In this document: piece after piece, positions 39,016 to 53,279 of the stretch
Position numbering within the stretch: position 1 is the stretch's first letter
How the letters are laid out: every line of letters starts with the position of its first letter
NCBI GenBank assembly: GCA_000231825.2
Contig: JH720295.1
Location: forward strand, 120,475 to 184,474
Direction: 5' to 3'
DNA length: 64,000 nt
From: Tetrahymena elliotti 4EA
Lineage: Eukaryota; Ciliophora; Oligohymenophorea; Hymenostomatida; Tetrahymenidae
The notes under the pieces: generated by a model
What the model saw: only the letters and a program-made list of their open reading frames with translations
Database searches by the model: none
What the model was told of the DNA's origin: nothing
Translations under genes and position numbers: made by a program

Positions 39016-39269
39016 AAAGTAGAATTTAAATAAAACAAATATTGTAAACTTAATATTAACAGTAATATCTTATGAAATTTAAGATACATGAAGTAAAATA
39101 ATTTTTTTTATCATAGCTTCTATTTGCAATTTATCAGTAAAAACTATAACTTTATGAATTGTATTTTTACAAATAAATTAATTTTAAAGAATACTTAATG
39201 TTTAATTTATTATCATAAAATATATTTATTTCATATTATCAGAGTTACTTGGGGTGAAATATCTCTGTA
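39016..39269. other. AT-rich spacer
   Basis: Between the transposase relic and the right repeat copy. No gene was seen. Confidence 0.5.
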
Positions 39270-40095
39270 CATAACTAATTCATAATATTTCATTAAAAAA
39301 ATAATTCAAATTATCAACTATCAATATTTCTTGATTACAATAATCTAATTAATTCTAATAAATTAAGTAAAAGGAAAGTCGACATTAAAAACACTAAAGT
39401 TCATTTCTTTTCAATAGTAATCTCAAAATAGAAATAACTAAAATTTTACTCATAAGAAATGAATCTTGCTTATTTCTTATACAAACCTAGAAAAAAAATA
39501 ATTAGACTTTAAAATGCAATAATTTCAAATAACCAAAATTTTTTCAAAATTCATCCATTAAATTTAAAATGAAAATTTTTAATTAATTTTATTTTTGTAA
39601 TTTACTTTTTTTGTTGGTATAATATGGTTAACTTAATATTTTATATATTCTAAAATTTTAATATTTAAATAAGTAAAAACAAATAAATAGTTGTTACTAA
39701 AAAATATTAGTAGTTTTTTACAATTTAAATGATAATGCATTAAGGAAGTTTTTTTATTTTAAAAAACCAACAAATAATTACTAATTTTAAAGATATGTAA
39801 AATAAAAAATGTATGGTGTAAGTAATGTCAATAATAACTAATATTATCAAACTGGATATTACAAATTATTAAGTCTATTAGCTTAATTTTTAGATCATTA
39901 ATGTAATAATTTATTACTTAATTGATTCATTGAATAGACAATCAATATTTTATTATAGATAATTAGATAAAGAGTAAATATTGTCTTTTATGAAAAGGAA
40001 TGATTTAAATTTAAAAATAAATTCCTAATTTAATTTTTCCGTAGAAGAATAGCATCATTTTTCAAATCTAAAAAAGGTAGTTTGCTTTTTTTTGT
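39270..40095. repeat. 0.83-kb direct repeat, right copy
   Basis: Collinear, same-orientation copy of 36510-37345, with small differences such as TCGACATT for TCGAAATT. Its left end is at ATAATATTTCATTAAAAAA (39282), matching 36520. Confidence 0.85.
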
Positions 40096-40558
40096 ACCTC
40101 TAAAGACAGAAAAATTTTTAATATTATAGAATCAATTTGAATTTTATCAATTAAAAATCATATTTAGTAAAATTAATTTAAAATATTGATCTTTCATTAT
40201 TATTTTAAAAAGATGTCAGTCAGATTTCTTTCCAAATTTTTGAATGAAAAGAAAATGAGTTTTCAAATGAAAGTGTAATTAAATACTCCCATATTTTTCA
40301 AAAGGTAAAGGTATTTTTTAAATAAAAAATTAATTAAAATTCCCCCCCATTCATACATACACCTTTTTACTTCAATTAATAATTACTTCTTTTATTCATA
40401 GCAATTAAATGATACTTTTAAATCAGTTGATGTATATAAACTACCCTAAATTTTTAGAGTATTGATTCTAAAGTTAAACATCAATTCATTTTATGATAAG
40501 AAATAAATAAATAAGTAGAAGTAAAATCAAGAAATTCTTAAAAAATCAGAAGAAATAA
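40096..40558. other. Upstream region of the giant membrane-protein gene
   Basis: AT-rich, with one run of eight or more C near 40344. Presumably carries the promoter; no specific element is recognised. Confidence 0.5.
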
Positions 40559-43500
40559 ATGTCTAAAATTAATTTGATTTAAAATGTAATATTTACATAT
40601 ACTATGACTCTGCTTGTGAAAGGGTAAAGTTAAAACTGTTAAGTAGGGTGCTAAACATGTGATTATTAAAATTACTTTAAAGATAGTAGGTGCAGTTAAT
40701 GCTATCAAGATTATTAATTAGTAGAAGCAAATGGTGTATGCCAATACATGAAATGTAATCCGAGTCTATATCTTTAAATAAAAGATAATTAAATTAACAA
40801 TACATCTGGTGATTGTGTTTCTGTTTGTGAACCTCTTTTTATTTAAGATCCTTAAACTAATTTATGCTCTAAAAAGCTAACATGTTCTTCATCATTTTTG
40901 ACTTAATAGAATTTTGTTAGTGAAGGAATTGCTTAAGACTTTTTCATATATGAAGATAAATATTATGTTGCATTACAGCAAGGATACCTTTCAATTTATT
41001 CTAGGAATGAAATATACTTAATAAAAAACCTTTACTATGAAGATAAGGATCTAAAAGTCTTAAATATTAATAGGTTCATATTTGTAATAAGCAGTGACTA
41101 GAATTTATTTATTTGGGAAATTATGAATGAGTAGAGATTCTCTAATCAAATTTCCTTTAATATAACTATAAATTTAAATACTTAATTTATGAATATCTAA
41201 GACTAATATATATTAGCTTATAACTTCTTATAAAATAGTATAGTTTTTCAAATCGTATTTGATCAACTTAACCAAATATTTTCATATTCAAACACTCAAA
41301 ATATAGATTATACAGGTGAAAAATTTTTCACCACCAATAATATTATCGTTTTGAGTAGTTTAGATAGTTGTTATGTTTACTCAATAACAATTTCTAATTC
41401 AAATGAATTTAATCTAAATATTGAAAAGTAATTTTCCTGCTTTTATTAATAGCTATCAAATTTACTCAATTTAATTTCAAGTAATAATGACTAAAATTAT
41501 TATTTTATGATTTATTCAAATGGAGTCACTAAAATTGATATCCTAAATAATAATGTGAATTTATAAGTACAAACGCCAGATATATAAAAATCTATCTTAT
41601 TTGAAGTATCTGAGAACAAGAAATTTTAGAACTTAATTGTTCTAACTTAAAAATCTCTTATTTTCTTTGACTTGATAAATAACAGCTAAAAAAAATCTAT
41701 TATTGATGATAGATCTTCTTTAAATGATTTTGAATTAGTTAATTTTTCTGTAGATAAATAATAGCTAATCATTTTAGAAGGTAATTAAAATTTATTAATA
41801 TATGAATTTGATTAAGATAAAGAGTAGTTCATAGAGATCGATTAAAATATATCATTAAATTATCCTTCAAAAATAATTCAAAAAATGTCTTTTCCCTTAA
41901 AAATTTTAACAAAAAAATAAACTTAATTTACCCATGAACTAGTTTTTATCTAATCAAATAACATCTAAATAATTAGATAAAGTGATACATAATAATAATA
42001 ACTTGATAACAAAATAATTACAAATTTTCAAATGAATTACCCCACTCCTGTATCTAAAATAAATTCTCTTCTTTTGGTTTATAATCCTAATTTGTTAATA
42101 ACTTGTCATGAAAACGGAGATTTAAATTTTTATGACTCATCAGTTAATAATAGAATTCACCTTATAGTAAAGAAGAATTTTAACTCTGTTCAATGTTTGT
42201 AATTAGGCAGGATACTAAATAATAGAGTCTTTGTAGTGACTGATTCTTATGTATAACTTATTGATTCAAGTCAGTAAATATTAATTAATTAAATTAGAAT
42301 CTTGTCAAATTCAATCCAATTGGCGAGTAATTATGATAAACTTGCAGTAAATTAAAATGATTGCATTTAAATTTTCTCTGCTTAATTAGAATTATAATTT
42401 CAAGAATGTAATACTGATTTTTCAAGCAAAAATGTAAATATTGCTCTGAATTATGATTTAAAAATAATATTGTAAAAGTAATTAGAGATCTCTGTTTACC
42501 AAATATATCTCAATAACTAAACAAATTAATTAATTAGTAATATTTAATTAACTAACTCAATAATTTATTTCAAAACATTTCAGACATTTTTATCTGATTA
42601 AGATACAATAAATAATAGCTATCTTATTTAAGAAATAACATTTTTTGATTAAGTTTATACTTTTAATATCTGTGATATGTCACTTTCTCTTTAAAATTAA
42701 ATTAAAGATATTTTTCTGATATCAATAATTTAATTAGAGAGAGTAAAAAATGATGAATCAGTTTATTTTTTGAAGGGTCTAAAGCTTCAAAGTAATTCAA
42801 ATTATAATTATATTGTACAAAAGAATTCGAGCGAAAAATTTGTGATAAAATTTGATTTAATCACTCCAATAACTTAACCATACAAAGTAATTAATCAGTA
42901 AGGAAATACTTTTTATTAATTCTAAAGGATTTTACAATTAAGTTTTTACACAGTTTTGATAGAAAATTTAGTAGACTTGACTAGAAATATAACATATATT
43001 AGTAATCTTGACTTCATAAATGAAAGCTAAAGTATTTACGAATCAACTGAAATAAACTCAAATAATGGATAAAAATATTTTGGTGGTTAATCAGGATAAA
43101 TTTTTCTAAACAAAATAAAATAGTAAAGATATACTTAAATTTTAACAAAATAAATGATAAATACAAATGATTAATTTTAAGAAGTTCTCTAAAGTGCATA
43201 GGTTGGATTATACTTTGTGAGAACACAAAATAGAATATTTTCTTTTAGCTTATTTGACAATAGTTTAGTAGAAGAAATACTTCCTATGAAATTTGATATT
43301 GATACCCCTTTCACTTCATTTTAATTGATAAATAGAAATCAATGTTTAATATGCTTAAATTAATAACAAATCCTCTTGGTAAACTATACAAATAATAACA
43401 AATTATAATTTTTTTATAAAAATATGAATAAAATTAATGGCTTTCTATTTGAGAGCTTGAAAGATTAGTTTTATATTTATGGTTCAAGTTTCCATTTGTT

Positions 43501-46500
43501 AAACAAAGATCTTACCCTAAATAAAATAATTTCTGATGAGAATGCAAATATTTAGTTTTTAAAATGTGAAAACTCCTAAAAATTAATCATTTGTAGCATA
43601 TCAATTGATAGATTTGTAATAATTAGCAAGAAAACATAAACCATATTATAAAATATCCAAATATTTGGTTTTATTAATTAATTTTAGATTCGCTATGATG
43701 AAAAATACTAAAATATCTATTTCTATGAAAAAAACATATAAGTGTTTAATTTTAATGGAATTTTTAAAAGTACTTACTCAACCAAAAACACTGATTTATT
43801 TATCTCCTCAAAACCTCACAGTTAATTCATGGTGTTTCAATCTCAGCAATGTAGTTTATAATTATTTAACTTTACTTAAAATTAATTTTTATTTAATTTA
43901 AATAATTGTAGGTATTTATTTTGTAAACCGAAGTACTTTGCAACTAATGGATAATTAAATATTAGCACCATCTGGAATGTTGATAAAAAATTATATTTAT
44001 ATTGAATTTTTGCAATAAATCATTCTCTATCCTATAAAAACTATTTTTGCATAGATTTATATTTACGATATAAATACATTATAAAATACTGCTTAAATTT
44101 CAGGAGCATTTTCACAGAATTAAATTGGTGATGTTTTAGGATTAACATATGATGAAAACTCTTCACTCATAATGTATTTAGACACGTTTGGTAATTTTTA
44201 AGTTTTTGGTCTCTACTCAAATTACCCTATTCAAAATGTCTATAAAATTTCTGAAATCTCTGATAGAAATGAAACTCTGATTGGTTATTCATATGATGAT
44301 TTAAATAATAATATATTTGTAATGAGTACTAGTACAATATATTAAATTGATTATAGTATTTCTGGGTATTAATATCAAGTATAGCTTAAAGAATCTAATA
44401 CTTTATTTACTCCAATCCCAATAAATAATTAACAAATTGATTACTTGATGATTAAAAATCAAGATAATATTATGTTTAGGTATTCTCAAAAGTTTATCAA
44501 ATTTGAGTTTCAATTAGAAATTCCTCAGATAAAAGATATAATGTATAATAATAACACAGACACTCTAGTAATAGGTCTACCAGATTAGATATTGCTATAC
44601 TAATAATATGAACAATCTAAAGAAAATAATAAAATTCCTGTAGTTAAAAAATTAAAATCAATTTTGTTTTTTTAATTCATAACATCTAATTTAGTGATAA
44701 CTTATGATAAAAAAATAATACACCTTGATATTTTAACATCAGATATCATTTATATTGTTCATTATGATAAAACCTTACTATTGACTAGCTTTAAAATAAA
44801 TAACTATGGAAGTATTTTAGTACTAGGTTTTAGCAATAGTGATATTATTTAATACAACATTCTTGATAAATCATAAAAATCATACAAAGTCCAAACAAAA
44901 AATATTTAGAATGATTCAATTATAAATATTTATATAGATGATAAAAATTAATCATCGTAGTATTCATATGCAGTTTCTAATACAGGATTGCTATTAAAAA
45001 TAGATTTGTCTAATTAAAAACTATTGTAAGAAGAGAATCTTATTACTTTAGTTAACGAAGATCCTTTATCTACTTTATAAAGCTTTGTGTATGATTCTTC
45101 TTACTCTAGATATATTTTTGCATTTGGTGGATAAAAAAAAGCTTATGTTTGGGATATTGTAAATCAATAAATACAGCAATACCTTATTTAAACAAATTAA
45201 GAAGACAACTAAATAAGATTAACTAATAAGTTTATCATTACTTCATGTATGTCTTAATTAAATATTTACAGCTTATCTGAAAGAATATAATTAGTAACAG
45301 TAATTAAAAGAAGTATAACAGATGATCAAATAATAGACTATACATTTATTAATGATTAAGTTATTGCCGTTTTTTCTATTAAAAAGTATGAAATTTTTTT
45401 GATATAAGAAAATAATAGCTTATTAATATCATAGCAATACTTAAAATACCCAAGAATGTTAGGTTATATTTATGATGCATCAAATAATTTTTTAAAACTT
45501 TATGGAATGCATTACTTAGGGGTTTTTGAAAATAATTACAGTTTAGATTTATATGGCAATTAGTCTATCAGTGAATGCTCCATTCAAGTCTCTGGCAATG
45601 AATTAGAGCAAATTAAAATCTTAATTTCATCTATAACTCCTAAGTAATAAATGATTTATACGCAAGTAGGTTCATCAACAAAAAATTTAGATTTGTGGAA
45701 AAATCAAATTTATTTACAAATTCCAGGATAGTATCTTAAAAATGTTTATCAATATATTTATTCAACAAATAATACAATTTCTCAATTTGTTCTTACTCCT
45801 TTTTAATAAAATGAAAATTAATTGAATTTAAAAAATGATACATTCAGTTACTTTTAACTTTAAACATTAGAATTATCAGATTTTGATATTATATTATAGA
45901 ATGACGTATTTTAGAAAATTAATATAACATAAAATGAGACAATAGAACAAGTCATAATTTAGAACATTAAGATAAGTAATTAGTGTATTGATACTAATTA
46001 AATTTAAATATTGAATGTAAAAAAGGTTGTCTTTCAAAAAATATAAATTTAATAATCAAAGTTATGTAATCACACTAACTAGAGCTAAAAAACTTCTCTA
46101 TTTAGCTTTTACAATATTTCTGAAATTTATATTTATGATATTGAAATCTAGGACAATAATTTGTAATCATCATCTGAAATATCTCTATTTTCATTCACAG
46201 AAATCAACAAAATTACTATTGATAATCTAAACTTTTAAAATAATAAGAATATTTAGATATTGTAGAAGTTTTAATAGATAGATAATATCATTCTAACTAA
46301 CATGTAAATAATCTCCAATAAAATTGAATGGTCTCAAAAAATTTTAAATGAAAATTCATTGATTATGTTTTATGGTTGTCAAAATATAAATGTTTCTAAA
46401 TCTATGATAAATAGTAATAGTATGACCTCAATTTTTTATTCTTTTAGCAATTTTACCAATAATGATAAGTAAATAATTTTGATGAATGATGTTTTATCTT

Positions 46501-49361
46501 TCTCTGAAATAAATATTGAGGAAAATGTATTAAATGATTAAAGTATCCTATAATTAAAGAGTTCTTTTATATAAATCACTGGAATGTAATACAACTAAAA
46601 TAAAGGAAGATTTATTATTAATAGTTCTAATTAAGTAAAAATTAAATAAAGTAATTTTACTTATAATTAAGCTTAAGATGGAGGAGCTATTTACTTCAAA
46701 AATATTTTAAACTTAATAGATATTTAAAAATCTTTTTTTAAATAGAACATTGCTTTAGGCAGTGGAGGTGCATTACTTTTAGAAAATATCTAAAGTTGTT
46801 CTTTGATATTTGATTAATTATCTTCAATTTATTAAAACTAAGCTCTAATTGGAGGAGGATTGAGAATTATATAGACAGATGAAAATTAATTGTAATTACC
46901 TGACTCTTTTCCTTTTCTATAAAACGTATTCCATAATAAAGCAAATCTTTATGGGGATGATTCAACATCTTACCTATAAAATATTCTAGTTTAAAGTTTT
47001 GAAGATTAGGCTTTATAAGATGGCTATATTTTCACTATCAATAAGGATAAAACAAGAATTCCAAGTTCCTTATAGAGTAAATATTCAGTACTTATAGATA
47101 TTGCAAATTTTCAAAGTGGAAATAATTTAAATCTAAAGATGTTCATTTTAGATAATTATAATAGAAACCTTTAATTCTCAAAAGAAGATTTACTATCAAA
47201 TTTATATCCTTAAGAAATTACTGAAGAAATCGAAAATATTTAAATTCAAATAGAAGGTTTCAGTCAAGACAAAACATAACTTATAGGTGAAAAAATAATT
47301 AACTATAGTTAATACAATCAAGAAAGTTATTATTTTGAAATAACTAGTCTTTAAATTCTAGGTTCTATAGATACATATCAATATTTTTATATTAGCTCTA
47401 ACATTTATCAGAAATCTATCAATAGTCAATAAAATTTGATGTTGATTAACTTCAGAAAATGTAAGATAGGAGAGATAGTCTAATAAATTAGTAAGTATAT
47501 TATGATTTGTAAATCTTGCCTTTTAGGAACTTACCAGCTTTCAGAACCTAATGATTTATTTTAAAAGTCTTTAAGTGAACCAAGTATAAAAAATGAATGC
47601 ATTAGCTGCCCTGCATCTGCAATAACTTGTTAAGGAAGTACTATAGATTTAAAAAATGGATATTGGAGAGAAAATAATTTAACTGATTAGATTATACCTT
47701 GTGATTCATCTATTGATTCTTGCTAAGCCTAAAATCAAAACAATATTAATAATTGTATTGAAGGTTATATAGGTCCTATATGCTAGTAATGTGATATTTT
47801 AGGTGAAACTTGGAAAGGTAATAGATATACCTAGGTACTAAGTTAAGGAAAGTGCAGTGTATGTGATTCTATGGTTATTTAATGGGCATATATTGTAATT
47901 AAGATAGTACTGCTTGAGGTTTATTTTATTTATACACTATTCTTATTTATTAAGTAATTTAAGCATATTTAAACTTGCTATTACTTAAGATAAATGAAAT
48001 TATTTCCTATCAGTAGGAGTAGCTTAAGGGATTATTCTGGTTTCTATATTAAAATTCTAATTAATTATTATCAGTTATCTTCTTTGTTTATACCATAGCC
48101 AAGATATATACCAGTTACTTATAACCTTTTAGGTAATATAATTGGGGAAGCTAGTAGATCACTATCGTTAGGTATAGATTGTATTTTTAGTGTTGATACA
48201 ATAAATAGTATAAGCTATATTCTATTTAAAAGTTTAGTCTAATTTTTGGTACCTTTAATTATGTTGATAAATGTTCCTGCTAATATTAAATTATAAGAAG
48301 GATTTACAAATATAAAACCAAGAATATATCATTATTTCACTTTTTTACATATTAATTTTATATTTTTCTAGATTAGTTAAATAGCATATTTCTCAAAAGC
48401 CTTAACTTGTGTTTAAATAGGATAAAATTAATACAATCCTATAGATCTTTAAGTTTCTTGTAGTAATAAAATTTCTTCTTAATTTCTTTACCCTTTTTCT
48501 ATAGTAGTCTTGTCTTTCTGGACTCTTTATCCATTAATATTTCTATGGCTAATCTATAAAAAAAAGTCTAAGCTGAATGAATGTAACACAATTTATTCTT
48601 ATGGTTATTACTATTGTGAACTAAAACATAAATATTATTATTGGGAGTTTGTTAGAATTTATTTGAAAATTGTTACGATATTTATTTACACCTTCCTTTT
48701 GAACAATACTCTAAGCTTATGGACTATATCTATTTTATTTAGCTATTATTGTAGAGTAATATCATTGAAAAATCCCTTTATTTCTATCAGTATACAGAAA
48801 AGTGAAAAAGCTGCATTTTTTTTAATGATACTCAAAATATATTTATATATGATTTAAACATACTATCATAGCTATTAAATAATGGTAGAAGTAGCTTAAA
48901 TGGCTATTGATTATTTTTTCTTTGGTTATCATTTTATACTAGTTGTAATATATAAAGTTACTAACAAAAATTCATTTCTAGGAAAGACGACAAGATTTTT
49001 GTTTAGAATCATCCTCTCAAAATAATTATATGAGAGAATTATAAAATATTAAACTACAAACTATAAAACATTTATCAGATGGAAGCTAGTACATCATAAT
49101 ATTTCAAAATTAACTTAAAAAAAATATAAAATAAACAAAAAACAAAAAATTGATTGTTTAAATGAATTACAAACCCCACTAGGTGCTATGAAAAAAAGCC
49201 AAAATTTCTGTAATTTAATTCATTTTTAATTCACTTTAATTAAATAATTAATTATTTTAAAAAGTTTTAAAAGGAAACTAATCTTTGAATAGAGATCTAA
49301 TAATTACAGCAGGAACTCCTCTAAATTAAACAAAAAGCAAATTCATAAAATTTTAATTTGA
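40559..49361 (+). CDS. Giant multi-domain transmembrane protein (2,913 residues)
   Basis: The frame is open from ATG 40559 to TGA 49359 except for one 61-nt intron (43851-43911), whose removal shifts and restores the frame. After a weak signal-like N-terminus comes a Cys-rich stretch (NCQVGCQTC, CSQCYQDYQL). A long region to about residue 1600 alternates short beta-like stretches, including FGGQKKAYVWDI (~1500), as in beta-propeller proteins. Around 1650-2150 the sequence turns to parallel beta-helix style repeats (DGGAIYFKN near 2020, GSGGALLLEN, IGGGLRI). A Cys module follows (CKSCLLGTY, CPASAITCQG, GYWRENN, CIEGYIGPICQQC), then about eight or nine TM segments from ~2420. The overall plan suggests a cell-surface receptor or adhesion-type protein (inference); ciliates have large families of such proteins. 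A decayed paralogue lies at 53280-59223. Confidence 0.85.
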
Positions 49362-49963
49362 ATAATCTAAAACATCTTCATTAAATCAGTCATAGTATTA
49401 GAGCTCTTTTAATTGATTAGAAAATTTAAAATATATTTCATGTTATTTTTTATTCGAGATAAAAAACTAAAAATTTTAAATTTATTCATAATGTCTTTTG
49501 ATTAAATTAAAAATTTTTTTCATTCAATTTACAAGTAAAAGAAGAACTTTGAATTTAACATTTTACAAATAACAAAAAAAAAAAATTAAAAAATGAAAAT
49601 TAATCTCTGGTGTATAAAAATTCAATAGTATTTAATTTAGATGATTAAATAAAAATCAAAGAAATTTAAGTAGTTGCATTTGTTTAAGTTACATAAATTT
49701 TTATAATCAATTCTTTTACTCAAGAGTCTTTTCATGTATGAATAAGATTTAAAGAGCAAATAGTATTTTATCAGAAATTTTGATTAAAACAAAAAAAATT
49801 CTTTCTTAAAGGTATCTACTTAATTAAGTGCCATATTTAGAAAATTCTTGGATATTTTCTTTCTATGATTTACTTATCCTAATTCATATGTTTAGACTAT
49901 AAATAAATAATTAATAATAAATATCTTTTATTACAAATTAATATTCCAGTAAAATTATAAAAA
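49362..49963. other. AT-rich intergenic region
   Basis: Separates the giant gene from the tRNase Z gene. No further frame was seen. Confidence 0.55.
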
Positions 49964-52357
49964 ATGAAGATACCTATATAAATAATTTAGAACTATTTAA
50001 CTTAGAATAAGGCTTGCATCATGCTAACAATAGAAGATGCAAAAACTTAAAGATACCATTTTAATATTCCTGATGGAACTTAAAGATATCAAAAGGAACA
50101 TTTTTTGAATTTCATAAAAGGATCAAGATTCTTTTTAACAGAGTTATCACCAGAAAACGTTAATGGTTTATTAGGATTAATGTGTACTATGAGTGTATAA
50201 GATAGGAGTGAAGATACATGCTTATATGCAGCTGGATTAACTTAATTTTTAGAGAGTACACGTTATCTTATGCAACTAAATATGAATCTTTAAAGTTGCT
50301 ACGATTTTTAAACTAAATAAACTTTATTAGGATTTCAAAATGGATAAGATTTAGTTAAGCATTTTGTCTCTGATACTACTTACTGTCCTTAAAAATAATA
50401 TAAATTCAATAATTTTATCAAAGAGAATAATTTGAAATCTAATGATTCAGCTAGATTTATTACTGAATTTAATGAATATAAAGATGAATTTGTTACTATT
50501 TTGCCATTAGTAATGTAAAACGAATTAGGTAAGTTGAATACAAGTTATGTTATTACTACAAAATAAATAGCAGGTAAAGTTATAAAAGAAAAGCTTAAAG
50601 AATTCAATGTTCCACCTAAATTAACTGGATAATTATTGAAAGATGGTTAGATAACTCTTCCTGATGGAAAAGTTATAAATGTCAAAGATGTGAAGGAAGA
50701 AGATATTGATCCTTAGGTAATAATTATATCAGATATTTCTGATTTATCTATTCTTAACTAGCTAGTTTCTTCAGAAAAGATAAAATCATTAGCAGGAAAA
50801 AATATTTCAGCATTAGTCACAATAGCAAGGCCTGACATCATAGAAAGTGATATTTATTAGAGCTAATATTTAAATGCTTTGAAACCCACATAACACCTGA
50901 TCGTGAATAGTGAATATAAATAATAATTAGTTTAAGAAGAAGTAGAAGTATTAGAGAAAACACATAATGAAAGAGTTCATCATGTTAATGAGTTAAATAA
51001 ATACTTTCCTCTTCATTTCCCTAATTTATAGCAAGAAAATTTGACATCTCGCTTTAAATCAGGTGAAACCTCAAAGTACTTTGAAGGCAAATAAAATGAG
51101 TTTTTAGGAGCTCCTTTAAAAGAATTACTTGTTTATCCTTTTAATAAACCTTATGGTTTACTTAATTAAACAAAGTAAAAGGTAAACAAAAAGAAGGAAG
51201 TTTCTGATGACTTTATTAAAAATTTTGAAAAATTAACTTTAGAAAAAGAATAAAAAGATTTAAATGAATAAATCCAAGAAAATAATTCTAAAGTTGTTTT
51301 TCTTGGAACTGGAAGTATGATTCCTTTACCTTCAAGAACAGTATCAGCTATATTAATAGAAAATGATAATAATAACATCCTTTTAGATTGTGGTGAAGGC
51401 ACTTATTCATAAATATTATACTAATATGGTGTAGAAAAAGGATAACAAATTATAAAGAACACAAAATTCCTTTTCATAAGCCACATTCATCTTGATCATT
51501 GTTTGGGTTTATTCTATCTTTTGTACAAAAGAGATTAATTAATCTAAGAATAGGAAAAAGAGTACTCAAGTAATAATGATATCTACATTCTTTTATCTTC
51601 GAATTTATTGCCTCTAGTTAGATCTTTTGATAAATATTCTTACAAATTCTCAAAAAATAATAAGTTCATTATCACTAATGACTTTAACTTAGAAGAATAA
51701 TAACTTTAAGATCTAATCAATTAATCTAAAAATGGTGGAGATTTTGATGATGATAGTTCAATAATAGGTGATATTAAAACTTTACAACCATATGAACACC
51801 CAAGAGAATAGTATATTCTTAGAAATTACTTTAGTTAGTCCTCATAATACCTGAAAGAATTCAAAGAAAGAATCAAAGATTATATCAAAATTAATGATTT
51901 AAAAGTCTGTGAAGTCATACATTGTGGATAATCTTATGGAATAGCCTTGAATTTAATTTGGGGAAATAAAACCTTTAAAATTAGTTATAGTGGAGATACT
52001 CGTCCATGTTCTAAATTTGAAGAAATTTCATAAAACTCTGATGTCTTTATTCATGAGTGCACTTTTTCTGATGATTTATAAAAGAATGCAGAAGAAAACA
52101 ATCATGCTACTTTATCAGAAGCAATAAATAGTTGCAAAAACTCATAATCTAAAATGCTTGTCTTAACTCATTTCTCTCAAAGATATTCTTAAATCGAAGT
52201 AGAATAATTTAAAGGTGACAAAGACTTCTTAAAAAACCACACAGTTGTAGCTAACGACCACTTTTAAGCTCCTTTTTATGAATACACCCTTGGAAGCTAC
52301 TTACCAGAGATCACTCAGTCAGCATAAAAAATATTTTCAAAAGAAGAATAAAATTGA
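49964..52357 (+). CDS. ELAC2: tRNase Z, long form (ELAC2 type)
   Basis: An intronless frame of 797 residues ends at TGA. tRNase Z cuts the 3' trailer of precursor tRNAs. As in all long forms, the N-terminal half is a degenerate metallo-beta-lactamase domain (DGTQRYQKEHFLNFIKG and SRFFLTELSPENVNGL, without metal ligands). The C-terminal half is active: FLGTGSMIPLPSRTVSAI and LLDCGEGTYSQ lead to the metal-binding HIHLDH (507-512). Further ligands and motifs are VIHCGQSYG, SYSGDTRPC, FIHECTF with NNHAT, and LTHFSQRY. A Lys/Glu-rich linker (KKKEVSDDFIKN...) separates the halves. The first ATG (49964) is chosen; a second in-frame ATG at 50021 would remove 19 residues lacking Asp/Glu, which could be a mitochondrial targeting extension (inference). 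This gene is intact and lies between the giant gene and its decayed copy. Confidence 0.95.
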
Positions 52358-53279
52358 AAATTTCTTTTAATTGATCAATTCATACATATTATTTTAGTAA
52401 GAATCTATAAAAAGTTTTATTTTTAGTGATCAAATTTAAAATTGATTGTCTTAGCTTGGAGTTTTCAAATTTTAATAATTCATATATTTTTTTTATGAAT
52501 ATAATAGTTAAAATATTTTATTTCGTAGAATGTAATTTTTGCAAATAATTTTTAAAATCAACCCATTAAATTTGTATACTCAAATGAAAAAAACATTTCA
52601 GTTGCAAGTTGACTGATAAGTTTAATTAGATTTTTAATTTAAAAACTTAATATTTTTTCTTTTTATTAATTAAATATTTTGTTAAAAATTAAAAAAATAC
52701 AAAATAATAATTCAATTAAAAACCTTGCTTAAAATACTTTCCTAAAGATAAATCCTAAATCAAGTAATTTGTGGTTTTTTTAGGTTAAAATTACAAATAT
52801 TCTTGATAGCAATTAGTTCTTCTAATTAAGGGGTTCAAAAATTGGTATTCAGGCTTTATAGGTCTTTAATTAATTAATTTTTTGTTTTAATGTTGAAAAG
52901 ATAAACCTCTCTTTCAAAATTAGTGAGTTTGCTTTGCTTTTATTTACGATTAATCCAAAAAATAAACTTGCTCCCTTTTTTAATTTTTTGATTAATAGAA
53001 CTATTCTAGATCGTATTGAAATCATAATCCATATTTATCTAAACACTTGAATCCCCACTTTTTCTCTTATTTGGTATAATTGCTCGCTACAATGGTATTG
53101 AAGTATAATTAAAAAAACTGTAGATAATTTTATAATCAGTCCCATAAACATTGGTAAAGCTAATAAAATATACAGGCATCCACTGATATTATTTAATGTT
53201 TAATTGCATAGTAATTTAATCATACATAAATAAAATTTGTATTTTAATTAAAATAAAAACAAATATAATCAATATATAA
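52358..53279. other. AT-rich intergenic region
   Basis: Downstream of tRNase Z and upstream of the decayed giant paralogue. No gene was seen; the former promoter of the paralogue may lie here. Confidence 0.5.

Noticed and set aside
43014..43226. Minus-strand ORF inside the giant gene
   Set aside because: Shadow of the plus-strand gene, which is open through the region.
46027..46230. Plus-strand ORF within the giant gene in another frame
   Set aside because: The main frame is continuous here and matches its paralogue.
51166..51402. Minus-strand ORF opposite tRNase Z
   Set aside because: Antisense shadow of a conserved enzyme.
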